Assembly: GCF_022374875.2 (NCBI RefSeq)
Contig: NZ_CP092427.2
Coordinates: 5,270,001 to 5,334,000 of the forward strand
From: Mycolicibacterium rufum
GTDB lineage: Bacteria > Actinomycetota > Actinomycetes > Mycobacteriales > Mycobacteriaceae
DNA: 64,000 nt
Direction: 5' to 3'
The position numbers and the translations under genes are program-made. The notes beneath the pieces are model-generated. The model had not been told where the DNA came from. It saw only the letters and a list, made by a program, of their open reading frames with translations, and did not search any database. Positions 56,033 to 64,000 of the stretch are shown here, piece after piece. How positions within the stretch are numbered: the first letter of the stretch is position 1; every line of letters starts with the position of its first letter.

Positions 56033-57382
56033 ATGGGCATCGAATACGACAGTGTCGTCGACCACCCGCTGCGCGACGTGTGGGACTGGCACACGCGCCC
56101 CGGCGCGATGCGTCGCCTCGTCCCGCCGTTCCAACCGATGACGGTGCTCGAGGAGGCCAGGTCGCTGGCCGACGGCGTGGCGATCCTCGGCCTGCCGGGC
56201 GGTCTGCGCTGGGTGGCGCGGCATGTGCCGGAGGAGTACGAGCCGGGTCACCGCTTCGTCGACGTGCTGTCCTCGCAGGGGCCGACGTCGTGGCCGCCGC
56301 GCCTGGTCGGCGAGTGGCGGCACACCCACACGTTCACCGAACACGGCAGCGGGACCACCATCAACGACCGCGTCGAGGCGGTGGTGCCCGCGGCGCTGCT
56401 GCGGCCGATGTTCGCCTACCGGCATCGGCAGCTGATCGGTGACCTCGCCGCGCACCGCCGCGCTGCCGAGGCCGGCGCCCGCCCGTTGGTCGTCGCGATG
56501 ACCGGCGCCTCGGGTCTGGTCGGCTCGGCGCTGAGCGCGTTCCTCACCACCGGTGGGCACCGGGTGATCCGGTTGGTGCGCCACGATCCGGTCGGTGAGG
56601 ACGAGCGACGCTGGGATCCGCACGCTCCTGCCGCCGACCTGCTGGCGGGCGTCGACGCCGTCGTCCATCTGGCGGGGGAGTCGATCGCCGGCCGATTCAC
56701 CGACAGCCATCGAACAGCCATCCGCGACAGTCGCATCGAGCCGACCCGGCTGCTGGCGGCCGCGGCGGCCGGCACACCCGACGGTCCGAAGACCTTCGTC
56801 AGTGCCTCGGCGATCGGGTACTACGGGTTCGACCGGGGTGACGTGCAACTCACCGAGGACGGTTCGCGTGGCGACGGCTTCCTCGCCGATGTGGTCACCG
56901 ACTGGGAGGCGGCCACCACACCCGCCTCCGATGCCGGCCTGCGGGTGGTGTTGGTGCGCACCGGGATCGTGCAGGCCGCGGCGGGAGGCACCTTGCGGCT
57001 GCTGCGGCCGCTGTTCGCCGCCGGTCTGGGTGGCCGCGTCGGCGACGGCCGGCAGTGGCTGTCGTGGATCGGGCTCGACGATCTGCTCGACATCTACCAC
57101 CGGGCCCTCTACGACGACCGCCTCAGCGGACCGGTCAACGCCGTCGGTCCGGAACCGGTGCGCAACGCCGAGTACACCAAAGAGCTTGCGCGCGTGCTGC
57201 ATCGGCCCGCGCTGCTGCCGGTGCCGTCACTAGGTCCGCGGGTGCTGCTCGGCGCGCAGGGTGCGCGCGAGCTCGCCGAAGCCAGCCAGCGGGTGGTGCC
57301 GGCGAAGCTGCTGGCCGTCGGCCACCCGTTCCGTGCGCCGCAGGTCGCCGACGCCCTGGCCCATCAGCTCGGCAAGGAGTGA
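56033..57382 (+). CDS. SRPBCC domain fused to a TIGR01777-type SDR epimerase
   Basis: A 449-residue fusion. Residues 1-145 form a SRPBCC/polyketide-cyclase-like domain (IEYDSVVDHPLRDVWDWH start). Residues 152-449 form a Rossmann NAD(P) domain with TGASGLVG (157-164), VHLAGESIAG (about 206-215) and SASAIGYYG (about 253-261), the YfcH/SulA-like epimerase group, as in Rv2216, whose C-terminal region it resembles. GGAGG lies three bases before the ATG at 56033. A substrate bound by the first domain and altered by the second is an inference. Its end overlaps the next gene antisense by 19 bp. Confidence 0.85.
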   Translation: MGIEYDSVVDHPLRDVWDWHTRPGAMRRLVPPFQPMTVLEEARSLADGVAILGLPGGLRWVARHVPEEYEPGHRFVDVLSSQGPTSWPPRLVGEWRHTHTFTEHGSGTTINDRVEAVVPAALLRPMFAYRHRQLIGDLAAHRRAAEAGARPLVVAMTGASGLVGSALSAFLTTGGHRVIRLVRHDPVGEDERRWDPHAPAADLLAGVDAVVHLAGESIAGRFTDSHRTAIRDSRIEPTRLLAAAAAGTPDGPKTFVSASAIGYYGFDRGDVQLTEDGSRGDGFLADVVTDWEAATTPASDAGLRVVLVRTGIVQAAAGGTLRLLRPLFAAGLGGRVGDGRQWLSWIGLDDLLDIYHRALYDDRLSGPVNAVGPEPVRNAEYTKELARVLHRPALLPVPSLGPRVLLGAQGARELAEASQRVVPAKLLAVGHPFRAPQVADALAHQLGKE

Positions 57383-58095
57383 CCCGCGACGTGTTTGAGG
57401 AACCCGGCGACCAGCGCCCGGATCCGGGTACTGACGTCGTCGGCGAGTTCTGTTGTGCGGCTCAATAACTGGTCGTGATCCAGGCCGGCGGCCGCGACAT
57501 CGCCGTCGCGGTCGTCGGCCAGCCAGCCCTTGAGCAGGTCGGCGTCGATCTCGGGGTGGAACTGCAGCCCCATCGTTCTGCCGAGCACGAACGCCTGCGA
57601 CGCGTTCGGTGTTCTGGCCAGTTCGGTGGCGCCGGGCGGAAGCGTCCAGCGGTCGAAATGCCACTGGAACCACGGGCCGGCCGGGACGATCTCGGGTCGC
57701 TCGCTCATCACGTCGTACCAGCCGATCTCGGGCCGCGGGGAACGTGCCACGGTGCCGCCGAAGGTCTGCGCGAGCAGTTGGCCGCCGAAGCACACGCCCA
57801 GCAATGCGACCCCCGCGTCGGCGGCGTCGCGCAGCAGCGCCATCTCGGCGCCCACCCAGGTGTCCCGCAGTGCGGGGTCGTACACCGGCCACCGGGCGCC
57901 CAGCGGCACGATCACGTCGTAGCCGGCGGGGTCGGGAAAGGTCACGTCGAGCGCGGGGGAGTCCACCCGGGCGGGGGGAACCACCTCGAAGGCCTCGACC
58001 TCGAAGCCGTGGTCGGCGAAGGCCTCACCGAGCAGGGCTTCGGTCGCCATGTGTTCGTTGCGCAGGAAGAGGACCGTGGGTGCCACGGCCGCCAT
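57364..58095 (-). CDS. Class I glutamine amidotransferase-like protein
   Basis: A 243-residue stand-alone GATase1 domain. The catalytic triad is visible: Cys102 (GVCFGGQLLA), His180 and Glu182 (LQFHPEID). The domain resembles the glutaminase part of GMP synthase but has no synthetase partner here. Such proteins include gamma-glutamyl hydrolases and uncharacterised amidotransferases; the true substrate is unknown. The ATG is at 58093-58095. Confidence 0.83.
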   Translation of the reverse strand: MAAVAPTVLFLRNEHMATEALLGEAFADHGFEVEAFEVVPPARVDSPALDVTFPDPAGYDVIVPLGARWPVYDPALRDTWVGAEMALLRDAADAGVALLGVCFGGQLLAQTFGGTVARSPRPEIGWYDVMSERPEIVPAGPWFQWHFDRWTLPPGATELARTPNASQAFVLGRTMGLQFHPEIDADLLKGWLADDRDGDVAAAGLDHDQLLSRTTELADDVSTRIRALVAGFLKHVAGHSLPS

Positions 58096-58123
58096 TATCG
58101 CCGCCGCCGGCGGCGGTGTCGCA

Positions 58124-58871
58124 TCAGGCCGGTGCCACCCGGAAGACCGGCCAGCCGATCTCGGTGCGCCAGTCGGCCGCCTCGGGGGTGTCGCGCGGAC
58201 TCACCAGATACGTCTCGTGGATCGGCCCGTCCACGGCCAGCGCGTGTTCCACCACCCACGCGCCGAGGCGGCCGTAGGTGACGTCGATGTCGTCGTGATT
58301 GCCGGCGTGCACGGTGACCGCGAGGTCCACCTCGGGCAGGTCGACGACCTCGATCCGGCCGGACGCCCGCGGTGCGCGCACCGGGCGGAAGACGGTGAAC
58401 CTGCCCGCGCCGTGGGTGAACAGTGCGTTGTCATAGCAGCCGCCCGCAGCGCCGGTGCGCTCCTGCGGGGGGAAGGCGGCGTCCAGTTCGGCCATCGCCG
58501 CGTCGTACCAGGGCAGCGAATTCTGTTGTTCGACAACACCTGTGACGGCGGCGACGGTGCGCGCCGGCACCGACCGCAGCTCGACCTCGAGGTCGGCGGG
58601 GTCGGGATGGAGCAGGCGCTGCAGCGAGACCACGGCGGCGCGGGTGCGGTCGATCTCGGCTTCCAGCCGGCGCAGGTGACCGGCGATCACGTCGGCGCGT
58701 TGCCGGGGGTCGTCGGCGGCCAGGATGGTCTCCACCTCGGGTCCAGGCGGGTTCCAGCAGCCTGGACTCGTGGTAGCGGCGCAGGGTGCGCCCGCTGAGG
58801 TGCGTCATCGTGGCGAATTCGCCGATCGTCAGTCCCGGGCGCGTGCTCTCCTCCCACCGGATGTCGAACAT
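58124..58871 (-). pseudogene. MerR-family regulator, internally deleted and frameshifted
   Basis: The 5' part (58871 down to about 58753) encodes a MerR helix-turn-helix start, LTIGEFATMTHLSGRTLRRYHE then LLEPA (quoted in parts). At about 58736-58756 the reading shifts frame and jumps to a segment EVETILAADDPRQRADV, which in intact homologues follows about 30 residues later. The missing piece is the wing and start of the dimer helix. The C-terminal GyrI-like domain (from GTG 58735, 203 residues, including LPWYDAAMAEL and ATGAAGGCYDNALF-like parts) is open and could be made alone, but without DNA-binding parts. Confidence 0.75.
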
Positions 58872-58908
58872 AGCGACAGCCGGCGGACGGCGTGGATCTC
58901 CGATCGGG

Positions 58909-60120
58909 TCAGTACCCGGACTCGAAGACGACCGGCAGCGTCGCCGGTCCGCTGATCCCGGTGAGGCTCTTCCACACCGCAGGACGTTCGCGGTGTATCG
59001 AGGGCATCCGTCGCGCCATCGTCGTCAGCGCCTCGGTGAGTTCGATGCGGGCGAGGTGGGCGCCCAGGCAGTAGTGCACTCCGCCCCCGAAGGTCAGCAT
59101 CGGAGCGGCGCCGCCGCGGGTGATGTCGAAGCGGTCCGGGTCCGGGTAGACCGCCGGATCCCGGTTGGCCGCCGCGGTGTTGACGACCACCATCGTCCCG
59201 GCGGGCACCGTGTGACCGGCCAGTTCGACGTCCACGAGGGCGGTGCGGAACGAGCCGAAGATCACCGGGGAGAACCTCATGACCTCCTCGACCGCCTGCG
59301 GGCCCAGCTCGGGATGGCGGCCCAGCAGCGCCCACTGGTCGGGGTGGTCGCAGAACACGTCGACCGCTGCCGCCAGCTGATTGCGGGTGGTGTCGGTGCC
59401 CGCCATCAACAGCGTCGCGGCGAGGGTGAGCAGCTCCTCGTGGCGGAGCCGGTCGCCCTCGTCCTCGGCCCGCATCATGTCCGACAGCAGGTCGTCGGTG
59501 AGCTGGTCATGGCGCTCGGCCACCATGGCGTCGAGGTAGGACTCGAGCGCCCGCCAGGCGCGCACGATGTCGGCCTCGTCCTCCACGACGTTCCAGTCGA
59601 ACAGCTTGAAGATGTCATCGGCCCACTGCGACAACCGATTCCAGTCGGCGCGTGGGGTGCCGAGCAGTTCGCAGATGACGGGAACCGGGTAGCGCCGGGC
59701 GATGTCGGCCACCACGTCGCACCGGCCCGCGGCGCAGACGGCGTACACCAGTTCGGCGATGATGTCGGCACAGGTGGTGCGCAGGCGCCCGGCGGCCCGC
59801 GGCGTGAAGGCCTTCGACACCAGCTTGCGCTGGCGGTGGTGATCGGCGCCGTCGAGGCTGAGCAGCCCGCTGAGCACGATGTCCCACAGCTCGCCCGAGG
59901 TGATGCCCTGCGTCGCCAGCGTGACCCCCTTGGGCATGGCGAACCGGTCGTCGCGCAGCACGGTCCGCACCAGGTCGTAGGTCAGGACCTCGGGTCCGTG
60001 CGGACCCAGCGCGAGGGGGCCCTGCCGAAGCGCCTCGCCGATCAGGCGGTGCGCTTCGGCAGGGCTTTCGGCGTGGTCATAGGCGATGGTCGGCAGTTCG
60101 GTGTCGATCGCGTTGGTCAT
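58909..60120 (-). CDS. Cytochrome P450
   Basis: A 403-residue bacterial P450. The ATG at 60118-60120 was chosen as typical length; 13 extra codons upstream look unsupported. The I-helix motif AGTDTT (240-245), K-helix EEVMR (278-282), and haem loop FGGGVHYCLG with Cys351 are intact, as is the C-helix ADHHRQRKLV. It probably hydroxylates a small lipophilic compound in the cytoplasm. No ferredoxin or reductase gene is adjacent. The neighbouring MerR remnant may once have controlled it. Confidence 0.92.
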   Translation of the reverse strand: MTNAIDTELPTIAYDHAESPAEAHRLIGEALRQGPLALGPHGPEVLTYDLVRTVLRDDRFAMPKGVTLATQGITSGELWDIVLSGLLSLDGADHHRQRKLVSKAFTPRAAGRLRTTCADIIAELVYAVCAAGRCDVVADIARRYPVPVICELLGTPRADWNRLSQWADDIFKLFDWNVVEDEADIVRAWRALESYLDAMVAERHDQLTDDLLSDMMRAEDEGDRLRHEELLTLAATLLMAGTDTTRNQLAAAVDVFCDHPDQWALLGRHPELGPQAVEEVMRFSPVIFGSFRTALVDVELAGHTVPAGTMVVVNTAAANRDPAVYPDPDRFDITRGGAAPMLTFGGGVHYCLGAHLARIELTEALTTMARRMPSIHRERPAVWKSLTGISGPATLPVVFESGY

Positions 60121-60220
60121 GATGCATCCCGCCGTCGGTGCTGAGTTCGACGAAGTCAACCCTCGACCACCGGGCGCGGCCGCACATCAGTGGTGCGGTA
60201 CTGCATTCCTGCTGATGCCG

Positions 60221-60637
60221 CTACTGCTGGTCGTCGACGGCGCCCGCCGTATAGACCCCGAGCAGGTCGCGGGCCGAGACCACGCCGACCAGCGCGCCGT
60301 CCTGCTCCACCAGCACGTGCCGGATGTAGTGCTCCATCATCTGCTCGGCCACCTCGTCGACGGTGTCGTCGGCGCTGGCCCAGACGAGCTTGGCGCTGGC
60401 CACCTCCACGGCCGCCACGTCGGCGGGGTCGCGCCCGGCAGCGACGACTCGCACGACGTCCCGCTCGCTGAGCACCGCCGACGGGATCTCCCCGTCGCCG
60501 ACCACGACCATTCCGACGTCGTGGGCGACCAGGGCCTGCGCGGCGTCGGCGACGGTGGCCTCGGCGGACACCCGGGCCACCGGCCCGCCGGTGACCGTGG
60601 AGACGGTGAGGGAGCCGATCGACTGCATCTCTGTCAT
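60221..60637 (-). CDS. Tandem CBS-domain protein
   Basis: A 138-residue protein made of a pair of CBS domains (about 12-68 and 76-130), each ending in the Gly/Val-rich strand-helix pattern (VLSERDVVRV and VVSARDLLGV). CBS pairs bind adenosine nucleotides and sense energy state. GGTGAGG precedes the ATG at 60635-60637. In mycobacteria several such proteins belong to the dormancy regulon, but no DosR box is evident in the 83-bp gap behind it, so that link is not claimed. Confidence 0.87.
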   Translation of the reverse strand: MTEMQSIGSLTVSTVTGGPVARVSAEATVADAAQALVAHDVGMVVVGDGEIPSAVLSERDVVRVVAAGRDPADVAAVEVASAKLVWASADDTVDEVAEQMMEHYIRHVLVEQDGALVGVVSARDLLGVYTAGAVDDQQ

Positions 60638-60720
60638 ACCCTCACCTCACGTCACCACGGGCACGCTCTCTAGTGACCTCGGACCTCTCTTCCGGCGGCA
60701 CAGGTCCTCGCGGCATCCGG

Positions 60721-61386
60721 TCAGCCCACCATGCGGTACCGGCGCTCCGGACGACCCACGCCGTACTGCAGCCGCAGCTCGACCGTCCCGGTGCTCAGGT
60801 AGTGCTCGAGATAGCGTCGGGCGCTGACCCGCGAGATCCCCACCAGGTCGGCGCATTCCGCGGCCGAGACCTCACCGGCTTGGCGGACGGCGGCGAGCAC
60901 CAGCTCACCGGTCTCGGCGCCCAGCCCCTTCGGCAGCACTTTCGGCGGCGCCACCGACGGACCACCGAACAGGGAGTCGATCAGCGACTGGTCCACGCCG
61001 CCGGCGGATTCGAGTGCATCGGCGCGGGCCGCGAAGGCGGCGAGCTTGGCCTGCAGCTGGTCGAACTCGAACGGTTTGATCAGGTAGTCGGCCGCACCGC
61101 CGTCGAGCGCGCCGCTGACGGTGTCGAGTTCGCGGGCCGCGGTGATCATGATGACCCCCACGCCGTCTCCGTCAGACCGCAACCGCTGCAACACCTCCAG
61201 ACCGGTCATGTCCGGCAGGTACACGTCGAGCAGAATGAGATCGGGACGCAGCTCCTGGGCCGCGCGCAGCGCCTCGCCCGCCGTGCGGGCCACCCCGATC
61301 GTCCGGAACCCGTCCACCCGGTCGACGAAGCGGCGGTGGATCTCGGCGACCATGAAGTCGTCGTCGACGACGAGCACGTCACGCAT
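60721..61386 (-). CDS. CitB/DctR-type response regulator
   Basis: A 221-residue two-domain regulator. The receiver domain (1-120) has the acidic pocket VVDDDF, phospho-acceptor Asp54 (LLDVYLPD) and Lys in LIKPFEFD (about 106). The C-terminal half (about 150-221) is a helix-turn-helix of the CitB group (SAAECADLVGISRVSARRYLEHY, read in part), which usually acts on carboxylate transport genes. Its ATG overlaps the kinase stop by eight bases, so both are made from one message. Confidence 0.92.
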   Translation of the reverse strand: MRDVLVVDDDFMVAEIHRRFVDRVDGFRTIGVARTAGEALRAAQELRPDLILLDVYLPDMTGLEVLQRLRSDGDGVGVIMITAARELDTVSGALDGGAADYLIKPFEFDQLQAKLAAFAARADALESAGGVDQSLIDSLFGGPSVAPPKVLPKGLGAETGELVLAAVRQAGEVSAAECADLVGISRVSARRYLEHYLSTGTVELRLQYGVGRPERRYRMVG

Positions 61387-63007
61387 GGGTCCGCGCCCCC
61401 AGTAGCCGGACGGTGAATCGCGCTCCGCCGTCGGGGATGTCGTCGACTGCCACGGTGCCGCCGTGCTGCGCAGTGACCAGACGGACCAGCGCCAGGCCGA
61501 TGCCCCGGCCACCGGGAACGTCGGACTTGGAGGTCACACCGCGCGCGAAGATCGTCTCGCGCAGATGCTCCGGCACGCCCGGTCCGGAGTCGCGCACCTC
61601 GATGAGCAGGCCGCCACTGTCGTCGATCGCCACCTCGACGTGCCGGCGGTCGGATCCGACCGACACGTCCACCGCGTTGTCGATGAGGTTGCCCAGCAGG
61701 GTGATCACGTCGGTGGCCAGCGCCGGATCGAGGGGGGCCAGGTGTGATTCGGGCGCCAGGGCCAGCGCCACCCCGCTCTCGGCGGCCAGCGAGGTCTTGG
61801 CGATCAGCAGAGCCGCCACCGCGGGATCGGAGATCCGTTGTGTCACCGCGTCACTGATCTCGGCGCGGCGACGTGTCAACGTGCCCACCAGATCACGCAC
61901 CGCATCGTACTCTCCGAGCTGCACCAGCCCGGAGATGGTGTGCAGTTGGTTGGCGAATTCGTGGGTCTGCGCGCGCAGCGTGTCGGTCACACTCTTGTGT
62001 GACGACAACTGCCCCTGCAGCGCCGCCAGTTCGGTGCTGTCGCGCATCGTGGTCACCGTGCCGATCCGCTGGCCGCCGCTGGTGGCCGCGCGGCGGCTCA
62101 GGGCCAAAACCCTTGTTGCGGTGGCGATCACGGTGTCCTCTGCGGGCTTATCGGAACGGCCGGCCTCACCGGGCAGCAGCAGCGCGGCCACCGAAGGATC
62201 GATGCCCACCGTGTCCACCCGTCGGCCGACCGCGTCGGCGCCCACCCCGAGCAACTCCTGAGCGCTGTCGTTGAGCACCGTGATCTCACCGTCGTTGTTC
62301 ACCGCGATCACGCCCTCGCGAATGCTGTGCAGCAACGCTTCCCGGTGATCGGCCAGGCCGGCGATCTCGGCGACCTCCAGGCCGCGGGTGTGCCGCTTGA
62401 TCCGGCGCGACAGCAGATAGGAGGCCAGCAGCCCGAGCGCGGCGCCGAGTCCCAGATAGATCAGCAGCCGCTCACCGGCTCCGGAGAGCAGCGCCCACAC
62501 CGACGGGTACCCCTCGCTGACCGATGCGACGGCCAGCACGTCGCCGTCGGTGGACAGGATCGGGACCTGACCCACCAGGCTGTGCGTGCCGTCGATGTCG
62601 GCGTCGCCGAACCAGGCACGGCCCTCGTCGGCCCGGCTCGGCCCCAGGTCGACCCGCGTCCCGAGACGCGACGGGTCCGAGGACACCCGCACGGTGCCGT
62701 CCGGGGCTAGGATCTCGGCCAGGCTCGCACCCGAGAGCGCCACCGCACGGTCGACCTCCGGTGCGAGCACACGGCCGAGGAACGGATCGGCCGGCACCTG
62801 TTCGATCCGGTCCCGCACGATCGGGGTGGAGGCCATGTTCTCCGCAACGGCGATCATCCGCGCGCCGCGCGCCTCGCGAAACTCGCTCGTGGACTGCGCC
62901 ACCGACACGGCGGCGACCGCGACGAGCACCACCGCCACGACCATCAGCTGGAACGCCAGGAACTGCGCGGCCAGACTGCGGAGCAGCGGGATGTTCTTAA
63001 TGACCAA
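61379..63007 (-). CDS. CitA/DcuS-type sensor histidine kinase
   Basis: About 542 residues from a TTG start preceded by AAAGGAAG; an upstream GTG at 63043 is possible. Two transmembrane helices (about 12-37 and 180-200) bracket a periplasmic Cache-like sensor (about 40-178). A PAS domain (about 225-325) precedes the H-box THEFANQLHTISG with His349 and a HATPase domain (NLIDNAVD, DSGPGVP and GGRGIGLALV). The H-box with HExxNQLH is typical of the citrate/C4-dicarboxylate kinase group. With the divergent TctC gene, the ligand is probably a tri- or dicarboxylate (inference). Confidence 0.92.
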   Translation of the reverse strand: MVIKNIPLLRSLAAQFLAFQLMVVAVVLVAVAAVSVAQSTSEFREARGARMIAVAENMASTPIVRDRIEQVPADPFLGRVLAPEVDRAVALSGASLAEILAPDGTVRVSSDPSRLGTRVDLGPSRADEGRAWFGDADIDGTHSLVGQVPILSTDGDVLAVASVSEGYPSVWALLSGAGERLLIYLGLGAALGLLASYLLSRRIKRHTRGLEVAEIAGLADHREALLHSIREGVIAVNNDGEITVLNDSAQELLGVGADAVGRRVDTVGIDPSVAALLLPGEAGRSDKPAEDTVIATATRVLALSRRAATSGGQRIGTVTTMRDSTELAALQGQLSSHKSVTDTLRAQTHEFANQLHTISGLVQLGEYDAVRDLVGTLTRRRAEISDAVTQRISDPAVAALLIAKTSLAAESGVALALAPESHLAPLDPALATDVITLLGNLIDNAVDVSVGSDRRHVEVAIDDSGGLLIEVRDSGPGVPEHLRETIFARGVTSKSDVPGGRGIGLALVRLVTAQHGGTVAVDDIPDGGARFTVRLLGARTHA

Positions 63008-63029
63008 TACTTCCTTTGCGTTCTTATGG

Positions 63030-63043
63030 GTGACCTGAGTCAC
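63030..63043. promoter_or_regulatory. Dyad GTGAC-N4-GTCAC in the kinase/tctC divergent gap
   Basis: A perfect 5-bp inverted repeat with a four-base spacer in the middle of the 82-bp gap. Its symmetry and position between divergent genes fit a binding site for the neighbouring response regulator, but similar dyads occur by chance. Confidence 0.45.
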
Positions 63044-63089
63044 TACCGGGGTCCAGTATTGCTGAGCATCACAAGTGATTGGGGACGAC

Positions 63090-64000
63090 ATGTTCACATC
63101 CGGCCGCCGCAGACCGAGCATCGGTCTGGTCGTCGCCGTGATCGCCGCGCTGCTCCTCTCGGCGTGCGGGGTGACCCGCGGCGAGGACACCGGTCTGCAC
63201 CGTCTGCGCATGATGGTGCCCAACAGCCCGGGCGGCGGCTATGACCTGACCGCCCGCACCGCGGTCAAGATCATGGAAGACGACAAGATCACCGGCCGCG
63301 TCGAGGTCTTCAACGTCATCGGTGCCGGCGGCACGGTCGCCATGGCGCGTCTGATGAACGAGAAGGGCAACGGCGACCTGATGATGATGATGGGTCTGGG
63401 CGTGGTCGGGGCGACCTTCACCAACGGCTCCAAGGCCCGCGCCTCCGACGCCACCGCGTTGGCCAAGATGGTCGAGGAGCAGGAAGGCATCCTGGTGCCG
63501 GCCGACTCGCCGTTCAAGACGGTCGGCGACTTCGTGGCCGCCTGGAAGGCCGACCCGGCCAAGGTCACCCTCGGCGGCGGATCCAGCCCCGGCGGACCTG
63601 ACCACCTGTTCCCGATGGAGACGGCCAAGGCGGTCGGCGTCGACCCGACGAAGGTCAACTTCGTGTCCTACGACGGCGGCGGCGATCTGCTGACCGCGCT
63701 GCTGGGCAACAAGATCGCCGCGGGCACCTCCGGGCTCGGCGAGTACGTCGACCAGATCGAGTCGGGCCAGGTGCGGGTGCTCGCCGTCTCGGGCGACAAG
63801 CGCGTCGAAGGGGTCGACGCACCGACGCTGAAGGAGGCCGGCATCGACCTGACCTTCACCAACTGGCGCGGAGTGCTTGCGCCGCCGGGGATTTCAGACG
63901 AGGACCGGGCCGCGATGGTCAAGGTGCTCGAGGAACTGCACGGCACGGATGCGTGGAAGGAGGCGCTGGTGAAGAACGGCTGGAGCGACGCGTTCATGAC
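63090..64000 (+). CDS. tctC: TctC-type tricarboxylate-binding lipoprotein (partial, runs off the end)
   Basis: At least 303 residues from the ATG at 63090 to the window edge. A lipobox, LLSAC, ends at Cys26, marking an exported lipoprotein. The Bug/TctC fold is shown by VPNSPGGGYDLTART (about 44-58), VFNVIGAGGTVAM and VTLGGGSSPGGPDH. Such proteins bind citrate-like or other carboxylates for the TctAB membrane transporter, whose genes are expected next. Divergent from a CitA/CitB-type two-component system, its likely regulator. Confidence 0.9.
   Translation, partial: MFTSGRRRPSIGLVVAVIAALLLSACGVTRGEDTGLHRLRMMVPNSPGGGYDLTARTAVKIMEDDKITGRVEVFNVIGAGGTVAMARLMNEKGNGDLMMMMGLGVVGATFTNGSKARASDATALAKMVEEQEGILVPADSPFKTVGDFVAAWKADPAKVTLGGGSSPGGPDHLFPMETAKAVGVDPTKVNFVSYDGGGDLLTALLGNKIAAGTSGLGEYVDQIESGQVRVLAVSGDKRVEGVDAPTLKEAGIDLTFTNWRGVLAPPGISDEDRAAMVKVLEELHGTDAWKEALVKNGWSDAFM

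Noticed and set aside
58124..58735. C-terminal MerR part as an intact independent gene
   Set aside because: It lines up with the rest of a MerR protein in the adjacent frame; more likely a pseudogene remnant, though it could still be translated.

Overview
This window reads as chromosome from a high-GC mycobacterium, most likely a non-tuberculous, Mycolicibacterium-type species. The gene order follows, in reverse, the M. tuberculosis segment from Rv2204c (erpA) down to Rv2143. Family signs include QcrCAB with a di-haem QcrC, CtaF, MmpS3, PimB', MptA/MptC, PknL, SepF and Wag31. Features of this segment in M. tuberculosis that are absent here are IS6110, PE_PGRS38, Rv2177c, Rv2161c-Rv2159c, and Rv2172c between idsA2 and lppM. 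No tRNA, rRNA, CRISPR array, prophage or insertion sequence was seen, and no gene-free stretch exceeds 300 bp.

Layout. 1-11.6 kb: the tail of erpA, adenosine kinase, AsnB, and the aerobic respiratory genes ctaC-ctaF-mmpS3 (+) and ctaE-qcrC-qcrA-qcrB (-), which together encode the III2-IV2 supercomplex. 11.6-34 kb: trpD, a DEDDh/GIY-YIG nuclease, an NlpC/P60 hydrolase and a putative secreted HExxH protease, then a lipid and glycolipid block (pimB', fadD15, SRPBCC proteins, an ArsA-like ATPase, plsC, mptC, mptA, idsA2, lppM), with RNase AS, aroG and the PknL/Rv2175c signalling pair between. 34-55.2 kb: the division and cell wall (dcw) cluster mraZ-rsmH-ftsL-pbpB-murE-murF-murX-murD-ftsW-murG-murC-ftsQ-ftsZ-pgeF-yggS-sepF-yggT-wag31-Rv2144c. 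Most junctions are ATGA or GTGA overlaps, which points to translational coupling, and one opposite-strand gene sits between ftsQ and ftsZ. 55.2-64 kb: a less conserved section with a phosphoribosyltransferase, an SRPBCC-SDR fusion, a GATase, a broken MerR regulator, a P450, a CBS protein, and a CitA/CitB-type two-component system divergent from a TctC-type solute-binding lipoprotein that runs off the end.

How the genes work together. One strand-alternating backbone encodes energy conservation (cytochrome bcc-aa3), envelope mannoglycolipids and the full route from UDP-MurNAc to lipid II and septal peptidoglycan, with its divisome (FtsZ, SepF, FtsQ, FtsL, FtsW, PbpB) and polar growth organiser (Wag31). 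I did not find a wholly new system. The most unusual items are a 25-bp tandem duplication that copies the murX stop and murD start and leaves a decoy mini-ORF, an ArsA-like ATPase with no canonical start codon before its P-loop, a gene between ftsQ and ftsZ, a series of leaderless-type promoters, large 3' overlaps between convergent genes, and an internally deleted MerR regulator. Comparisons with M. tuberculosis are from memory of that genome and were not computed.
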